DNA of 64,000 nt from Alkalihalobacillus sp. CinArs1. GTDB taxonomy: Bacteria > Bacillota > Bacilli > Bacillales > Guptibacillaceae. The notes under the pieces are model-generated. The model was not told where the DNA came from and ran no database searches. It saw only the letters and a program-made list of their open reading frames with translations. Made by a program: the position numbers and the translations under genes. The stretch is from NCBI RefSeq assembly GCF_947387515.1, contig NZ_CANDOB010000002.1, positions 744,001 through 808,000 on the forward strand. The letters are read 5' to 3'. How positions within the stretch are numbered: the first letter of the stretch is position 1; each line of letters starts with the position of its first letter. Of the stretch, positions 1-7,831 are shown in pieces.

Positions 1-887
1 TCTTCCATCTCAAGCTTTGACATCGGATAGTTCTTTTGAATAACGCGCTTGGCTGGTTTTGTAAAGCGATGTTGGATAAGTTCGAACGTTAAGTCCTTTG
101 TAGCCTTCTTCGGTAGTTTTGCTTCGAGTTGTTCAAACAACTCGAGGTAGCCTTGTTTCCAATCATCATAAAGGTAGATCGGTGCAACGATGAAACCGAG
201 CGGGTATCCTGCTTCAGCGACTTTTGCTGCAGCTTCAATCCTCTCATCGAGCCTTGAAGTACCAGGCTCAAGAAACTTAATCACGTAGTCTGCGTTCATG
301 CTGAAACGAAACCTTGTTTTCTTGTTATGTTCCGCGTCAAGAAGGTGATCAACATGCGCGAATTTCGTTACAAAACGAAGTTTTCCGTATTCTGATTTCC
401 CAAAGTACTCGATCGCGCTCTTTAAAGTGTGCGTAAGATGATCGATCCCTACGATGTCAGATGTACAAGATGCCTCAAATCTCGTTTGCTCTGGAGCACG
501 TTCCTGCATATACTTCTCAGCCGCATCGAAGATTTCATCCGTATTCACATACGTTCGTATGTAAGGTTTGCTTCCCATCGTCGTTTGTAAATAGCAATAG
601 TGACAATGACCCATACAGCCTGTAGCAAAGGGAATCGCGTATTCTGCAGAAGGCTTCGATGTATCGAACTTCAGCGTTTTCCTAACTCCAACGACAAGCG
701 TTGACTTTGCCACTCGATACTGCTGGAAATGGTTATCACCCGGTAGATTTCTTACTTGGTTATGAGAGGTTGTTTCACGTATTTCGATGCCCATCTTCGT
801 AAACTTTTCTTTTAACTGGCGACCGAGGGGATATTCGGTAGCGCGGGGTTCTATATATACGAGCTGTGGAACAAACGGTTTAACCAA
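1..887 (-). CDS. splB: Spore photoproduct lyase SplB (3' end outside window)
   Basis: Radical-SAM repair enzyme that reverts the spore photoproduct (5-thyminyl-5,6-dihydrothymine) in germinating spores. The translation starts MVKPFVPQLVYIEPRA from a TTG codon preceded by an AGGAGG site, and closely follows the SplB family as I know it. The radical-SAM cluster is visible as CMGHCHYCY, i.e. the CxxxCxxC arrangement typical of this enzyme, in the first third of the protein. Later conserved blocks include RFEASCTSDIVGIDHLTHT and FELIQHRFTKPAKRV. About 295 codons are present; the C-terminal end runs off the left edge. It is co-directional with, and 29 bp downstream of, splA, so it is probably expressed in the forespore as splAB. 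The identification is secure; only the truncation limits it. Confidence 0.96.
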   Translation of the reverse strand, partial: MVKPFVPQLVYIEPRATEYPLGRQLKEKFTKMGIEIRETTSHNQVRNLPGDNHFQQYRVAKSTLVVGVRKTLKFDTSKPSAEYAIPFATGCMGHCHYCYLQTTMGSKPYIRTYVNTDEIFDAAEKYMQERAPEQTRFEASCTSDIVGIDHLTHTLKSAIEYFGKSEYGKLRFVTKFAHVDHLLDAEHNKKTRFRFSMNADYVIKFLEPGTSRLDERIEAAAKVAEAGYPLGFIVAPIYLYDDWKQGYLELFEQLEAKLPKKATKDLTFELIQHRFTKPAKRVIQKNYPMSKLEME

Positions 888-916
888 TACAGTTCCTCCT
901 TCCTTAAATGGTTTTA

Positions 917-1153
917 TTATCCGAAGTACATATCGAAAGCTTGCTGTGCCTCTGTTTCTGATTGGTAAATCGCAATATCTGAATTCAATGGATAATAGGT
1001 TTCATACAGAAAGAGTGCAAGTTCACCAGGGTGGTCGGGATCATTCACGACTGCTGCTTGTTGGATGTTAGCGACGTCGTATGTATGTGGATTTCGATAC
1101 ATCACATAAACGATATCTCCCGCTTGGTATTGTGTTGGATCGTTGAGATTCAT
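917..1153 (-). CDS. splA: SplA, small regulator of the spl operon
   Basis: A 78-residue protein matching SplA, the small TRAP-related protein reported to act negatively on splAB expression in Bacillus subtilis. Recognisable blocks are YQAGDIVYVMYRNPH near the N-terminus and GELALFLYETYYPL in the centre. It is directly upstream of splB on the same strand, as in other spore formers. Start ATG is preceded by an AAAGGAGTGA ribosome site. A forespore (sigma-G) promoter is expected upstream, but I could not find a convincing one. Confidence 0.92.
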   Translation of the reverse strand: MNLNDPTQYQAGDIVYVMYRNPHTYDVANIQQAAVVNDPDHPGELALFLYETYYPLNSDIAIYQSETEAQQAFDMYFG

Positions 1154-1354
1154 TTTTCATTCACTCCTTTTTCCTACCTTCATTGTTCCTAAAATGAGGA
1201 AATTGTTGCAAAAAAACGGTTGGTAATTCTTGTTATCTAGATGTGAGGCGCAATGTGAAATTGTAATGTAGTCGAAGGCCTTTTTTTAACATCTTTTCAC
1301 TCCTTCTTACATATTGTGTTCTGTTGACCTATTATGAAGGAGGTGCGTGGAGGT

Positions 1355-1558
1355 ATGCTGAAGTTTCTTAAGAAATTACTGCCTTCACTTAATGAAAAGT
1401 TCTTGTCACGATTTAAGCTCTACAGGAGGCTAAGAGGGGGCGTATGGTACAAAGTGTCTGATCGCGTTGTGCCAAAACACAGCCTTTGGGTAAGGGAAGT
1501 CGACCACGAAGCGTATTATGTATGGAAAAAAGAAAACTACAACAAAACGGGCAATTGA
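1355..1558 (+). CDS. Small basic protein of unknown function (67 aa)
   Basis: I do not recognise this gene. The ATG at 1355 is preferred over an in-frame ATG at 1334 because AAGGAGGTG (1337-1345) lies nine bases before it, whereas the upstream ATG has no ribosome site. The product is rich in Lys and Arg (LKFLKKLLP, FKLYRRLRGG), has no membrane segment, and contains a Trp/Tyr-rich C-terminal half. Its stop codon sits inside the left arm of a strong terminator, as expected for a complete short transcription unit. Good ribosome site and terminator argue that it is real. Confidence 0.6.
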   Translation: MLKFLKKLLPSLNEKFLSRFKLYRRLRGGVWYKVSDRVVPKHSLWVREVDHEAYYVWKKENYNKTGN

Positions 1559-1582
1559 GCGAACAGCTCAATGCCCGTTTTT
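1547..1582 (+). terminator. Rho-independent terminator of the 67-aa gene
   Basis: ACGGGCAATTGAGC and GCTCAATGCCCGT form a long stem (one bulged A) around GAACA, followed by a T run. The left arm overlaps the stop codon of the upstream gene. Confidence 0.85.
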
Positions 1583-1607
1583 ATTCTTTCGACATATGAT
1601 GAGTAAA

Positions 1608-1630
1608 AACGGGTGGTGACAGGCACCAAA
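1608..1630 (+). repeat. Small GGTGACAGGCACC repeat element, copy 1
   Basis: Sequence AACGGGTGGTGACAGGCACC is followed by AAA; the TGGTG/CACCA arms can form a 5-bp hairpin around ACAGG. The same string recurs at 3129-3151. The element abuts the start codon at 1630, and its GGTGGTGA is the only plausible Shine-Dalgarno for the next gene. I recognise this motif as a recurring intergenic element in Bacillaceae genomes, without knowing its function. Confidence 0.7.
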
Positions 1631-3129
1631 TGAACAAAGAAGAATTCACTAAAAAAGAAGGTAGCGTCTTTCCTGGTAAGACGTATGTTGAGGCGCTATT
1701 GACATATGTGTTCGAAGATCAGCGTGATTATTTATTTCATGCGATGTTTCAAATCCATAGGGCGCATGTTGTGATGCTCTCTGAACAGGGAATCATCAAG
1801 AAGAAAAGTGCCAAGGTGATCCTTGACTGCGTGAATCGTCTTGAAGAGATGGATGTACGTTCACTATCCTATTCACCAGAGTTTGAGGATCTGTTCTTCA
1901 TGATGGAATCGACGATAAGTAAGGAAGTTGGTCCGGATTTAGCTAGCGCGATGCATATTGCGAGGAGTCGAAACGATATGGGTGAAGCGATGTACCGTAT
2001 TGTGCTGCGTGATCACGTTCTTTCGCTCATCGGTGACTTGATTTCGATTAAGGAAGGTATTATCCAGCAAGCAGAGGACCACATCCATACAGTAATGACT
2101 GCTCATACGCATACACAGCCCGCACAGCCAACAACCCTCGGGCATTATCTAGTAGCAGTGTATGATGTTCTTGAGCGTGATTTGAATCGGTTTTGGGATG
2201 CATTTCATACCATAAACCATTCCCCTATGGGGGCAGCGGCGATTACGACGACTGGCTTTCCCATCAACCGTGAGCGGGTTAGTGAATTGTTAGGTTTCGA
2301 AGGTGTGATGGAGAACTCATACGATGCGATCGGCGGCGTTGATTATTTACTCGATCCTGCTACTGCCATTCTCACATCGATGACGAATACCGGTCGCTGG
2401 ATACAAGACTTCTTAAGGCTTGCTACGGTTGAAGTGGGGATTTTACACGTTGCAGCACCTTACGTGCAAGTAAGCAGTATCATGCCGCAAAAACGAAATC
2501 CCGTATCGATCGAGCATGCTCGCGCGATTGCTAGTAGTGCTATAGGTGAGGCGCTAAGTGTGATTCAGATGATTCACAATACGCCGTATGGAGATATCGT
2601 CGATACGGAAGATGACTTACAGCCCCATCTTTATCGCGGATTCGATAAAGCCTCACGAGTGTATCGCTTGATGAATGCCGTTATTAGGACGATGGAAGTA
2701 AATAAACAAAGAGCGCGTTCCGAAGCGTCTCAACACTGTATTACGATTACAGAGCTCGCAGATGTATTGACGAGAGAGAAGGGTGTATCCTATCGTGAGG
2801 CTCATAAGGCTGCGAGTCATTTAGCTAGAAAATGTGTTGATGAAAATCGTGAGTTAGCTGATTGGAACGTAGGAGAAGTAAACGATTTGTTGAAAGCGCA
2901 AATAAAGATGACAGTGGCTCTTTCAGATAAAGAGTGGAAAGGGATCGTTTGTCCTGAAGAATTTGTTCGCAGGAGAAGTGTAAGAGGAGGCCCCAACCCT
3001 ACTGAAGTAAAGAGAATGATCGAAGTGCGAAGAGCTACATTGAAGAAACATCACGATGAGTGTGAGAAGATAAAGGGACGCCTATACGAAAAAGAGCAGC
3101 AGTTGAAAAACGTTCGACATTCGACATGA
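1630..3129 (+). CDS. Argininosuccinate lyase-like enzyme (aspartase/fumarase superfamily)
   Basis: A 499-residue lyase of the fumarase/aspartase superfamily. Landmarks in order: SARSRND-type block (HIARSRNDMGEAMYR, about residue 115), THTQPAQPTTLGHY (about 160), and the superfamily signature SSIMPQKRNPVSIEHARA (about 285) that carries the mobile catalytic loop. These blocks are closest to argininosuccinate lyase, which splits argininosuccinate to arginine and fumarate. However, no argG or other arginine gene is adjacent and the protein is longer than the usual ~460 residues, with a basic C-terminal tail. Many Bacillaceae carry such an orphan paralogue; the substrate may differ. ATG 1630 directly follows a repeat element that seems to supply the ribosome site. 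The next gene (HD hydrolase) follows closely. Confidence 0.8.
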   Translation: MNKEEFTKKEGSVFPGKTYVEALLTYVFEDQRDYLFHAMFQIHRAHVVMLSEQGIIKKKSAKVILDCVNRLEEMDVRSLSYSPEFEDLFFMMESTISKEVGPDLASAMHIARSRNDMGEAMYRIVLRDHVLSLIGDLISIKEGIIQQAEDHIHTVMTAHTHTQPAQPTTLGHYLVAVYDVLERDLNRFWDAFHTINHSPMGAAAITTTGFPINRERVSELLGFEGVMENSYDAIGGVDYLLDPATAILTSMTNTGRWIQDFLRLATVEVGILHVAAPYVQVSSIMPQKRNPVSIEHARAIASSAIGEALSVIQMIHNTPYGDIVDTEDDLQPHLYRGFDKASRVYRLMNAVIRTMEVNKQRARSEASQHCITITELADVLTREKGVSYREAHKAASHLARKCVDENRELADWNVGEVNDLLKAQIKMTVALSDKEWKGIVCPEEFVRRRSVRGGPNPTEVKRMIEVRRATLKKHHDECEKIKGRLYEKEQQLKNVRHST

Positions 3130-3167
3130 AACGGGTGGTGACAGGCACCAAACAGGGCACCAAACAG
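3129..3167 (+). repeat. Small GGTGACAGGCACC repeat element, copy 2 with partial duplication
   Basis: AAACGGGTGGTGACAGGCAC repeats the element at 1608 and is followed by a partial tandem copy (AGGGCACCAAACAG). It begins at the stop codon of the lyase gene and ends just before the ribosome site of the HD gene. It is open in frame with the HD gene and would encode the artefactual residues RVVTGTKQGTKQ if the upstream ATG were used. Confidence 0.65.
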
Positions 3168-3182
3168 AGGGGGTTAGTTACG

Positions 3183-3749
3183 GTGGATGCGAAGGAAATC
3201 GTCACGTTCATTAAGGAGTTAGAGAGACTGAAGGAAACGACGAGATCTGCGTATACGAAGAAGGGAAGACGAGAGAGCGTTGCTGAGCATTCTTGGAGGC
3301 TCGCGATGTTTGCACTTGCACTAAAGGATGAGCTAGAAGGGCTCGACATGAATAAAGTGATTCAGATGTGCCTCGTTCACGATCTTGGAGAGGCGTATGA
3401 TGGAGACATTTCAGCAACGGTGAAGGTGAATCATGATAAAAAGATCAAAAAAGAGGAAAAAGGTGTCGAGCGGTTAACGGATGCTTTGCCAGAAGAAAAC
3501 CAAAGCGCGATCTTAACGTTATGTAAGGAATATAACAAAGGAGAAACGAGCGAAGCAAAGTTTGTAAAGGCACTCGATAAGATGGAAACGATCATTCAGC
3601 ATACTCAAGGAACGAATCCACCAGGGTTCGACTACGAGTTCAACCTTACTTATGGGAAAGAGTATGAGCTCGATCACCCTTTAATGAAACAGGTCAGAAA
3701 ACTCATCGACCTCGAAACGAAAAACAAAATTGATGAAGGGAAGCCGTAA
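3183..3749 (+). CDS. HD-domain hydrolase (YfbR/HDDC2-like)
   Basis: Metal-dependent phosphohydrolase of the HD superfamily, resembling the YfbR/HDDC2 group, whose characterised members are 5'-deoxynucleotidases. Metal ligands are seen as EHSWRLAMFALAL (His of the first helix), VHDLGEAYDGD (the HD pair) and a later Asp in KALDKMETI. The GTG at 3183 is chosen: it follows AGAGGGGG by a good distance. The longer open frame from ATG 3126 merely translates a repeat element. From GTG the protein is 188 residues, starting MDAKEIVTFIKELERLKET, which is the normal family N-terminus. It probably shares a transcript with the lyase. Substrate unknown. Confidence 0.8.
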   Translation: MDAKEIVTFIKELERLKETTRSAYTKKGRRESVAEHSWRLAMFALALKDELEGLDMNKVIQMCLVHDLGEAYDGDISATVKVNHDKKIKKEEKGVERLTDALPEENQSAILTLCKEYNKGETSEAKFVKALDKMETIIQHTQGTNPPGFDYEFNLTYGKEYELDHPLMKQVRKLIDLETKNKIDEGKP

Positions 3750-3877
3750 GCGAGTATCCATAAGGTGCTCGTTTTTTACGTTGAATTCGGTTGCATTTTT
3801 CTGAAATGTATGGATTTTAGTTTCGGGGTTGCGATTCTTTCAAATGCCGGTAAAATAGACGCGAGGTTTTTCAGTAA

Positions 3878-3910
3878 ATGTTTCACATCATACTTGGCCA
3901 TGTGAAACAT
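3878..3910. promoter_or_regulatory. Perfect 11-bp inverted repeat upstream of the biotinyl-like gene
   Basis: ATGTTTCACAT (3878-3888) and ATGTGAAACAT (3900-3910) are perfect reverse complements separated by 11 bp. The half-sites TGTTTCAC / GTGAAACA equal the two halves of the Firmicute parS/Noc-type sequences but are pulled apart. It lies 69 bp before the next start codon and could be an operator or an RNA hairpin. No protein can be assigned. Confidence 0.5.
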
Positions 3911-3978
3911 ATCATGATAGTAAACTGACTTTCGTCCTCATTCGAGGAACAATACATGTCAGAAAGGGGCACAATAAC

Positions 3979-4224
3979 ATGAATCGCACAGTGGTCTGTC
4001 CATGTGAAGGGATTGTTGAAAAAGTTTATGTGAACCATTCATCCCGTGTGTACGAATGGGAGCCGATGTTTGTCATTCGCGATGGACAGGGCAACGTTGA
4101 GGATGTCACGCTCAACGTAAGTGGGCAAATCTCTGAACTACACGTACAAGAAAACGATCGCGTGACGTCTGGCGTCATTCTTGCATCGATGAAAGAAGAT
4201 GACTTCGTAACAGGTAGCGATTGA
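3979..4224 (+). CDS. Biotinyl/lipoyl-fold small protein without an attachment lysine
   Basis: An 81-residue protein with the hammerhead layout of biotinyl/lipoyl domains: an opening GIVEKVYVNHSSRVYEWEPMF-type half, then SGQISELHVQENDRVTSGVILA, which matches the usual G-x-I-x-x-L-x-V-x-x-G-x-x-V-x-x-G-x-x-L pattern. The connecting hairpin, where carrier proteins have AMKM with the modified Lys, reads RDGQGNVEDVTLN and has no lysine. It is therefore probably a structural or binding module rather than a biotin carrier. ATG follows AGAAAGGGG. It stands alone, with a strong terminator behind it. Function unknown. Confidence 0.65.
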   Translation: MNRTVVCPCEGIVEKVYVNHSSRVYEWEPMFVIRDGQGNVEDVTLNVSGQISELHVQENDRVTSGVILASMKEDDFVTGSD

Positions 4225-4235
4225 TCTCGCGTTTT

Positions 4236-4259
4236 AAAGCCGGCATAGCCGGCTTTTTG
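4236..4259 (+). terminator. Terminator after the biotinyl-like gene
   Basis: AAAGCCGGC ATA GCCGGCTTT followed by T residues: a 9-bp perfect stem with a three-base loop. Confidence 0.9.
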
Positions 4260-4314
4260 TGTAGATGGAACACTCTGATTGTGGTATAAAGAAAACACAA
4301 GGAGGGGTGCTTTT

Positions 4315-4953
4315 ATGCTTCAGCCGTTTTTGTATAATCACCATCTGAATGTCATTAGAGAACAAATTGATGTTTTATTATACAACGTTAGCCATCTCGT
4401 TGATGCCGACGTGAAAGCTGCCGTGCAGCATACGATCGCAGATAAACTACTCGCTCTGTTTCCTACCCTTTCAAAAGAACAACATGCCTTCATCGACGAA
4501 ATCCGTTACTTGGACGTTTCTGAAATCGAACACTTTCTTGAAAGAGCACAAAAAATCGTTATTCCTTTCCCAGAGCTAGCGAACAACGAAATAGAGAAGC
4601 TTTTTCGTAAAAGTAAAAAAGTAAAGCTTCCCTATTCTTATCCTAGAACGATCACCTATCTTGGTTGGAATGATATACAATCAAAACGAAAGTATCTTAT
4701 TTATCCATATAAAGGCGACCTCGTCGGCGTGGAAGGATCTTATACGATATTAAATCAGAGGACAACCTGTTACTTATGCGGTCGGTATGGTGAAGTTGCG
4801 CATGTATCGTCCCGGGTCCATGATCATGAAGACTACCACACGGTCGGTCACTATATGTGTGTAGACAGCGTCTTGTGTAATGAGTACCTGAAAGATACGG
4901 CTCCGCTTGAAGCTTTTTTTGAAAAAGTTCATAACGAAGCGTTGAACGCATGA
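4315..4953 (+). CDS. Elongation factor G-binding protein, FusB/FusC family
   Basis: Cytoplasmic protein of the family that binds EF-G and helps release it from the ribosome; staphylococcal members give fusidic acid resistance. The N-terminal ~90 residues are helical. The C-terminal half carries the treble-clef zinc finger: CYLC near residue 160 and YMCVDSVLCN near residue 195 give the four cysteine ligands. Start ATG 4315 lies eight bases after AAGGAGGGG; an in-frame ATG at 4279 lacks a ribosome site. Length (212) is normal for the family. It is a single-gene unit ending in a terminator. In chromosomal Bacillaceae copies the physiological role is translation-related and resistance is not guaranteed. 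Confidence 0.85.
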   Translation: MLQPFLYNHHLNVIREQIDVLLYNVSHLVDADVKAAVQHTIADKLLALFPTLSKEQHAFIDEIRYLDVSEIEHFLERAQKIVIPFPELANNEIEKLFRKSKKVKLPYSYPRTITYLGWNDIQSKRKYLIYPYKGDLVGVEGSYTILNQRTTCYLCGRYGEVAHVSSRVHDHEDYHTVGHYMCVDSVLCNEYLKDTAPLEAFFEKVHNEALNA

Positions 4954-4957
4954 AAAA

Positions 4958-4994
4958 CACCGCCTTTTCAATTGTGAAAGGGCGGTGATTTTTT
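4958..4994 (+). terminator. Terminator after the fusB-like gene
   Basis: CACCGCCTTTTCA and GTGAAAGGGCGGTG pair over a short loop, followed by a T run. Confidence 0.88.
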
Positions 4995-5112
4995 ATTGGA
5001 AAAAGTTTTTAATCCTTTTTTGCGTTAAAAGCTTGCTAGAACCTCGATTATCTTGTAAAGTACTCCGTAGATTACATCTCAGATGGACAAATGTTTTTGT
5101 TTGGAGGACACT

Positions 5113-6303
5113 ATGAAGAAGATTGGACTACTACCACGAATTCTTATCGCAATTGCTTTAGGTGTATTAATTGGAGCGTTTCTACCAGAATGGACAGTAA
5201 GATTATTCGCGACATTCAACGGTATATTCGGTAACTTCCTTGGATTCGCTATTCCGCTGATCATTATTGGATTCATCGCACCAGGAATAGGTGAAATTGG
5301 TAAAGGTGCTGGAAAGCTGATCGGGGTCACGACGACGGTTGCGTACCTTTCTACTTTTCTAGCAGGATTACTCGCATTCTTTGCAGCTCGTAACCTTTAT
5401 CCTATTTTTCTTACAACTGGCGGCGCAGCTTCAGAGATGGAAAACCCTGAAGAATCACTTCTAGAGCCATTTTTCCAGGTGGAAATCCCGCCGATGATGG
5501 GCGTTATGACAGCTCTTGTACTAGCGTTTACGCTCGGTTTAGGAATGGCTGCTATGAAAGAAAATAAGCTTAAAGGCGTTATGGTTGAATTTAGAACGAT
5601 CATCGAAAAAGTAATCAGCTACGTGATCATTCCGTTACTGCCACTGCACATCCTTGGTATATTCGCGAATATGACGAGTGCTGGTCAGGTGCAAACGATC
5701 TTAAGCGTGTTTGCAAAAGTTTTTGTCATGATCATTCTACTTCATCTAACGATGCTGTTGATTCAATATAGCGTGACGGGTGCTGCTACATCGCGAAATC
5801 CTTTTACATTATTAAAAGGGATGATTCCAGCGTATTTCACAGCTCTCGGTACACAGTCATCTGCCTCTACCATACCGGTTACGCTTAGGCAGACAAAGAA
5901 GAACGGTGTACGCGAAAAAGTAGCGGACTTCAGTATCCCGCTTCTAGCAACGATTCATCTCTCAGGAAGTACGATCACGATCGTCTCCTGTGCGATGGCT
6001 GTGATGCTATTAAATGGACAGGACCCAACGTTCGCTTCTATCATTCCTTTCGTCTTGATGCTAGGAATCACGATGATCGCAGCACCTGGTGTTCCGGGTG
6101 GAGCGGTGATGGCCGCGATCGGACTTCTTGAGAGCATGCTAGGATTCGATGCAACGATGGTATCTCTTATGATCGCACTCTATCTTGCACAAGATAGCTT
6201 TGGTACAGCAACGAACGTTACGGGAGACGGAGCACTATCAAGTCTTGTCGACAAATTAACGTCGAAAAAGAAGAACGTACAGTCCGTTGCAAAAGCGAAT
6301 TAG
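5113..6303 (+). CDS. Dicarboxylate/amino acid:cation symporter (DAACS family)
   Basis: Integral membrane Na+/H+-coupled symporter of the GltP/GltT/SstT family, importing an acidic or hydroxylated amino acid or a C4-dicarboxylate. It has about eight hydrophobic segments. The family re-entrant loops are visible: ALGTQSSASTIPVT (HP1, serine-rich, about residue 255), APGVPGG (HP2, about 330) and the TM8 block ATNVTGDG (about 370), which holds the substrate/cation Asn and Asp. It is about 396 residues, slightly short, as in the SstT-like branch. ATG 5113 follows TTGGAGGA at normal spacing; an in-frame ATG 30 bp upstream does not. Single-gene unit with its own terminator. The exact substrate cannot be read from sequence. 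Confidence 0.88.
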   Translation: MKKIGLLPRILIAIALGVLIGAFLPEWTVRLFATFNGIFGNFLGFAIPLIIIGFIAPGIGEIGKGAGKLIGVTTTVAYLSTFLAGLLAFFAARNLYPIFLTTGGAASEMENPEESLLEPFFQVEIPPMMGVMTALVLAFTLGLGMAAMKENKLKGVMVEFRTIIEKVISYVIIPLLPLHILGIFANMTSAGQVQTILSVFAKVFVMIILLHLTMLLIQYSVTGAATSRNPFTLLKGMIPAYFTALGTQSSASTIPVTLRQTKKNGVREKVADFSIPLLATIHLSGSTITIVSCAMAVMLLNGQDPTFASIIPFVLMLGITMIAAPGVPGGAVMAAIGLLESMLGFDATMVSLMIALYLAQDSFGTATNVTGDGALSSLVDKLTSKKKNVQSVAKAN

Positions 6304-6312
6304 AAAGAAAGT

Positions 6313-6345
6313 AAGAGCAAGCTCAATACGAGCTTGCTCTTTTTT
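6313..6345 (+). terminator. Terminator after the symporter
   Basis: AAGAGCAAGCTC and GAGCTTGCTCTT form a 12-bp stem around AATAC, followed by T residues. Confidence 0.92.
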
Positions 6346-6582
6346 CTATCGTTAGACTCATTTTTTTAGAAGAAGTATGACGAAAGGTGATTCTATTCTC
6401 TTATGTGAGTGATGGTTGCGCTCATTGATCATGAGTATTGTACTAAAAATCCAGCTAAACAATCTTCTTCTTCCATTTTTTCGAAACCGAACAGGTCTAA
6501 CGAATCAAATCCTATTATTTGACAGGAAAGGAAAAAATAATAGCGAAAACGTGACAGGAATCTTATAAAAACTGGAGGACTT

Positions 6583-7629
6583 ATGATGAAGAAAAAAATG
6601 ATTCCGATTGTCGTTTCAGGGATGTTGGTCGTTTCAGGAGGACTGTTAAACGGTGCTACCGTGGGAGCTACTGGAAATGGGCCGGGTTATAACGGTAATG
6701 AAACGGTGAAGAATGAGCGATTACATAGCTATGAGGAAATGGTAAAACTGCTCGAAAGAATCGATAAGCAGTCTGATGCACTTGAGCTTGAAGTTTATGG
6801 TCAATCTGTTAAAGACAGGGATCTTTACCTTGCTAAGTTTGGAGAGAACGAAGAAAACCCTACAATTCTCTTTTTAACACAGCAGCATGGAAACGAAACG
6901 CTGACGACAGAAGGTGCGTTAAAGGTTATCAAGTATTTGAGTACGAACAATAAGGAAGTGAGAGAGCTTCTCCAAAACGTGAACGTACTCATCGCACCGC
7001 GATTAAATGTAGATGGTGCTGAAGGGGACGTAAACTTTTCCCTTGAAGATTACGCAGCTGGTACACATACACGATACAATGCAAACGGCGTAGATTTGAA
7101 TCGCGATCATGTTGAACGAAATCAGCCAGAAACAAAGGCATTGCATGAGAATGTTCTACAGAAATATGAGCCGGAATACATGGTGGACCTTCACCATCAA
7201 GGTACCGAAACGACGCTAGGGGATACTGATGAACTTGTATCCGGATCGATTCTTTACCCAACGAATGAAAACGTAGATGCTGAGGTGCGCGAAAAATCTA
7301 AACAGCTTGGTGGCGTGTTGTATAATGCGATCGAAGCAAAAGGATACGGGACCTTGTCCAAGTACGTAGGGGGAACAGCACCTACAATCAGTCGAAATGG
7401 TCTTGCGGTTGAGTATGGCATCTCTACGCTTCTTTTTGAGATGAGAGGAATGGCAGATCACTATTACGAGCCATATATTCTTGGTCAAAAAAGTAACGGT
7501 TATTTGATCAATCAGGCTGTTACCGGGATGAAAGCCGTGATCAAAGCGATAGCGGATGGATCGATTGAGTCTCAAGATACATCGTTCTGGGATACGCTGC
7601 CTGAAAGTGGACATAAAGATAGTGAATGA
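6583..7629 (+). CDS. Secreted M14-family zinc carboxypeptidase
   Basis: Exported zinc peptidase of the M14 (carboxypeptidase A) family. Residues 1-30 form a signal peptide (MMKKK, hydrophobic stretch, then an Ala/Gly-rich region ending near GATVGAT). The zinc site is visible as QQHGNETLTTEG (His and Glu, about residue 105) and DLHHQGTE (His, about residue 205). ANGVDLNRDH carries the conserved Asn-Arg substrate-binding pair, and LLFEMRGM near the C-terminus the catalytic Glu. ATG follows TGGAGGAC. It sits alone between terminators, as expected for an extracellular scavenging enzyme acting on peptides or cell-wall peptides. The specificity is not deducible. Confidence 0.88.
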   Translation: MMKKKMIPIVVSGMLVVSGGLLNGATVGATGNGPGYNGNETVKNERLHSYEEMVKLLERIDKQSDALELEVYGQSVKDRDLYLAKFGENEENPTILFLTQQHGNETLTTEGALKVIKYLSTNNKEVRELLQNVNVLIAPRLNVDGAEGDVNFSLEDYAAGTHTRYNANGVDLNRDHVERNQPETKALHENVLQKYEPEYMVDLHHQGTETTLGDTDELVSGSILYPTNENVDAEVREKSKQLGGVLYNAIEAKGYGTLSKYVGGTAPTISRNGLAVEYGISTLLFEMRGMADHYYEPYILGQKSNGYLINQAVTGMKAVIKAIADGSIESQDTSFWDTLPESGHKDSE

Positions 7630-7698
7630 TCGTTAACGATTGTTAGGCTGATAATAATTGAGGTGGAACGATGAGGAGCGAATTGGCTTCTCACTTTG

Positions 7699-7727
7699 AA
7701 GACGAGGCAAACGCCTCGTCTTTTTTT
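7699..7727 (+). terminator. Terminator after the M14 peptidase
   Basis: AAGACGAGGC AAAC GCCTCGTCTT then seven T residues: a 10-bp perfect stem. Confidence 0.92.
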
Positions 7728-7831
7728 ATTGTATAAAGATAGTGACTTTTTAAAATATTCCCCTTTATTTCCAAAATCTACTATGTCTATAATAGAGCTA
7801 TTACATTTACCAGAAGGAGCTAAAGAAGCAG

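Noticed and set aside
787-1071. Plus-strand open frame opposite splB/splA
   Set aside because: It is antisense to two confidently identified genes, with no ribosome site.
3126-3182. N-terminal extension of the HD protein from ATG 3126
   Set aside because: It translates a repeat element (RVVTGTKQ...); GTG 3183 has the ribosome site and the family N-terminus.
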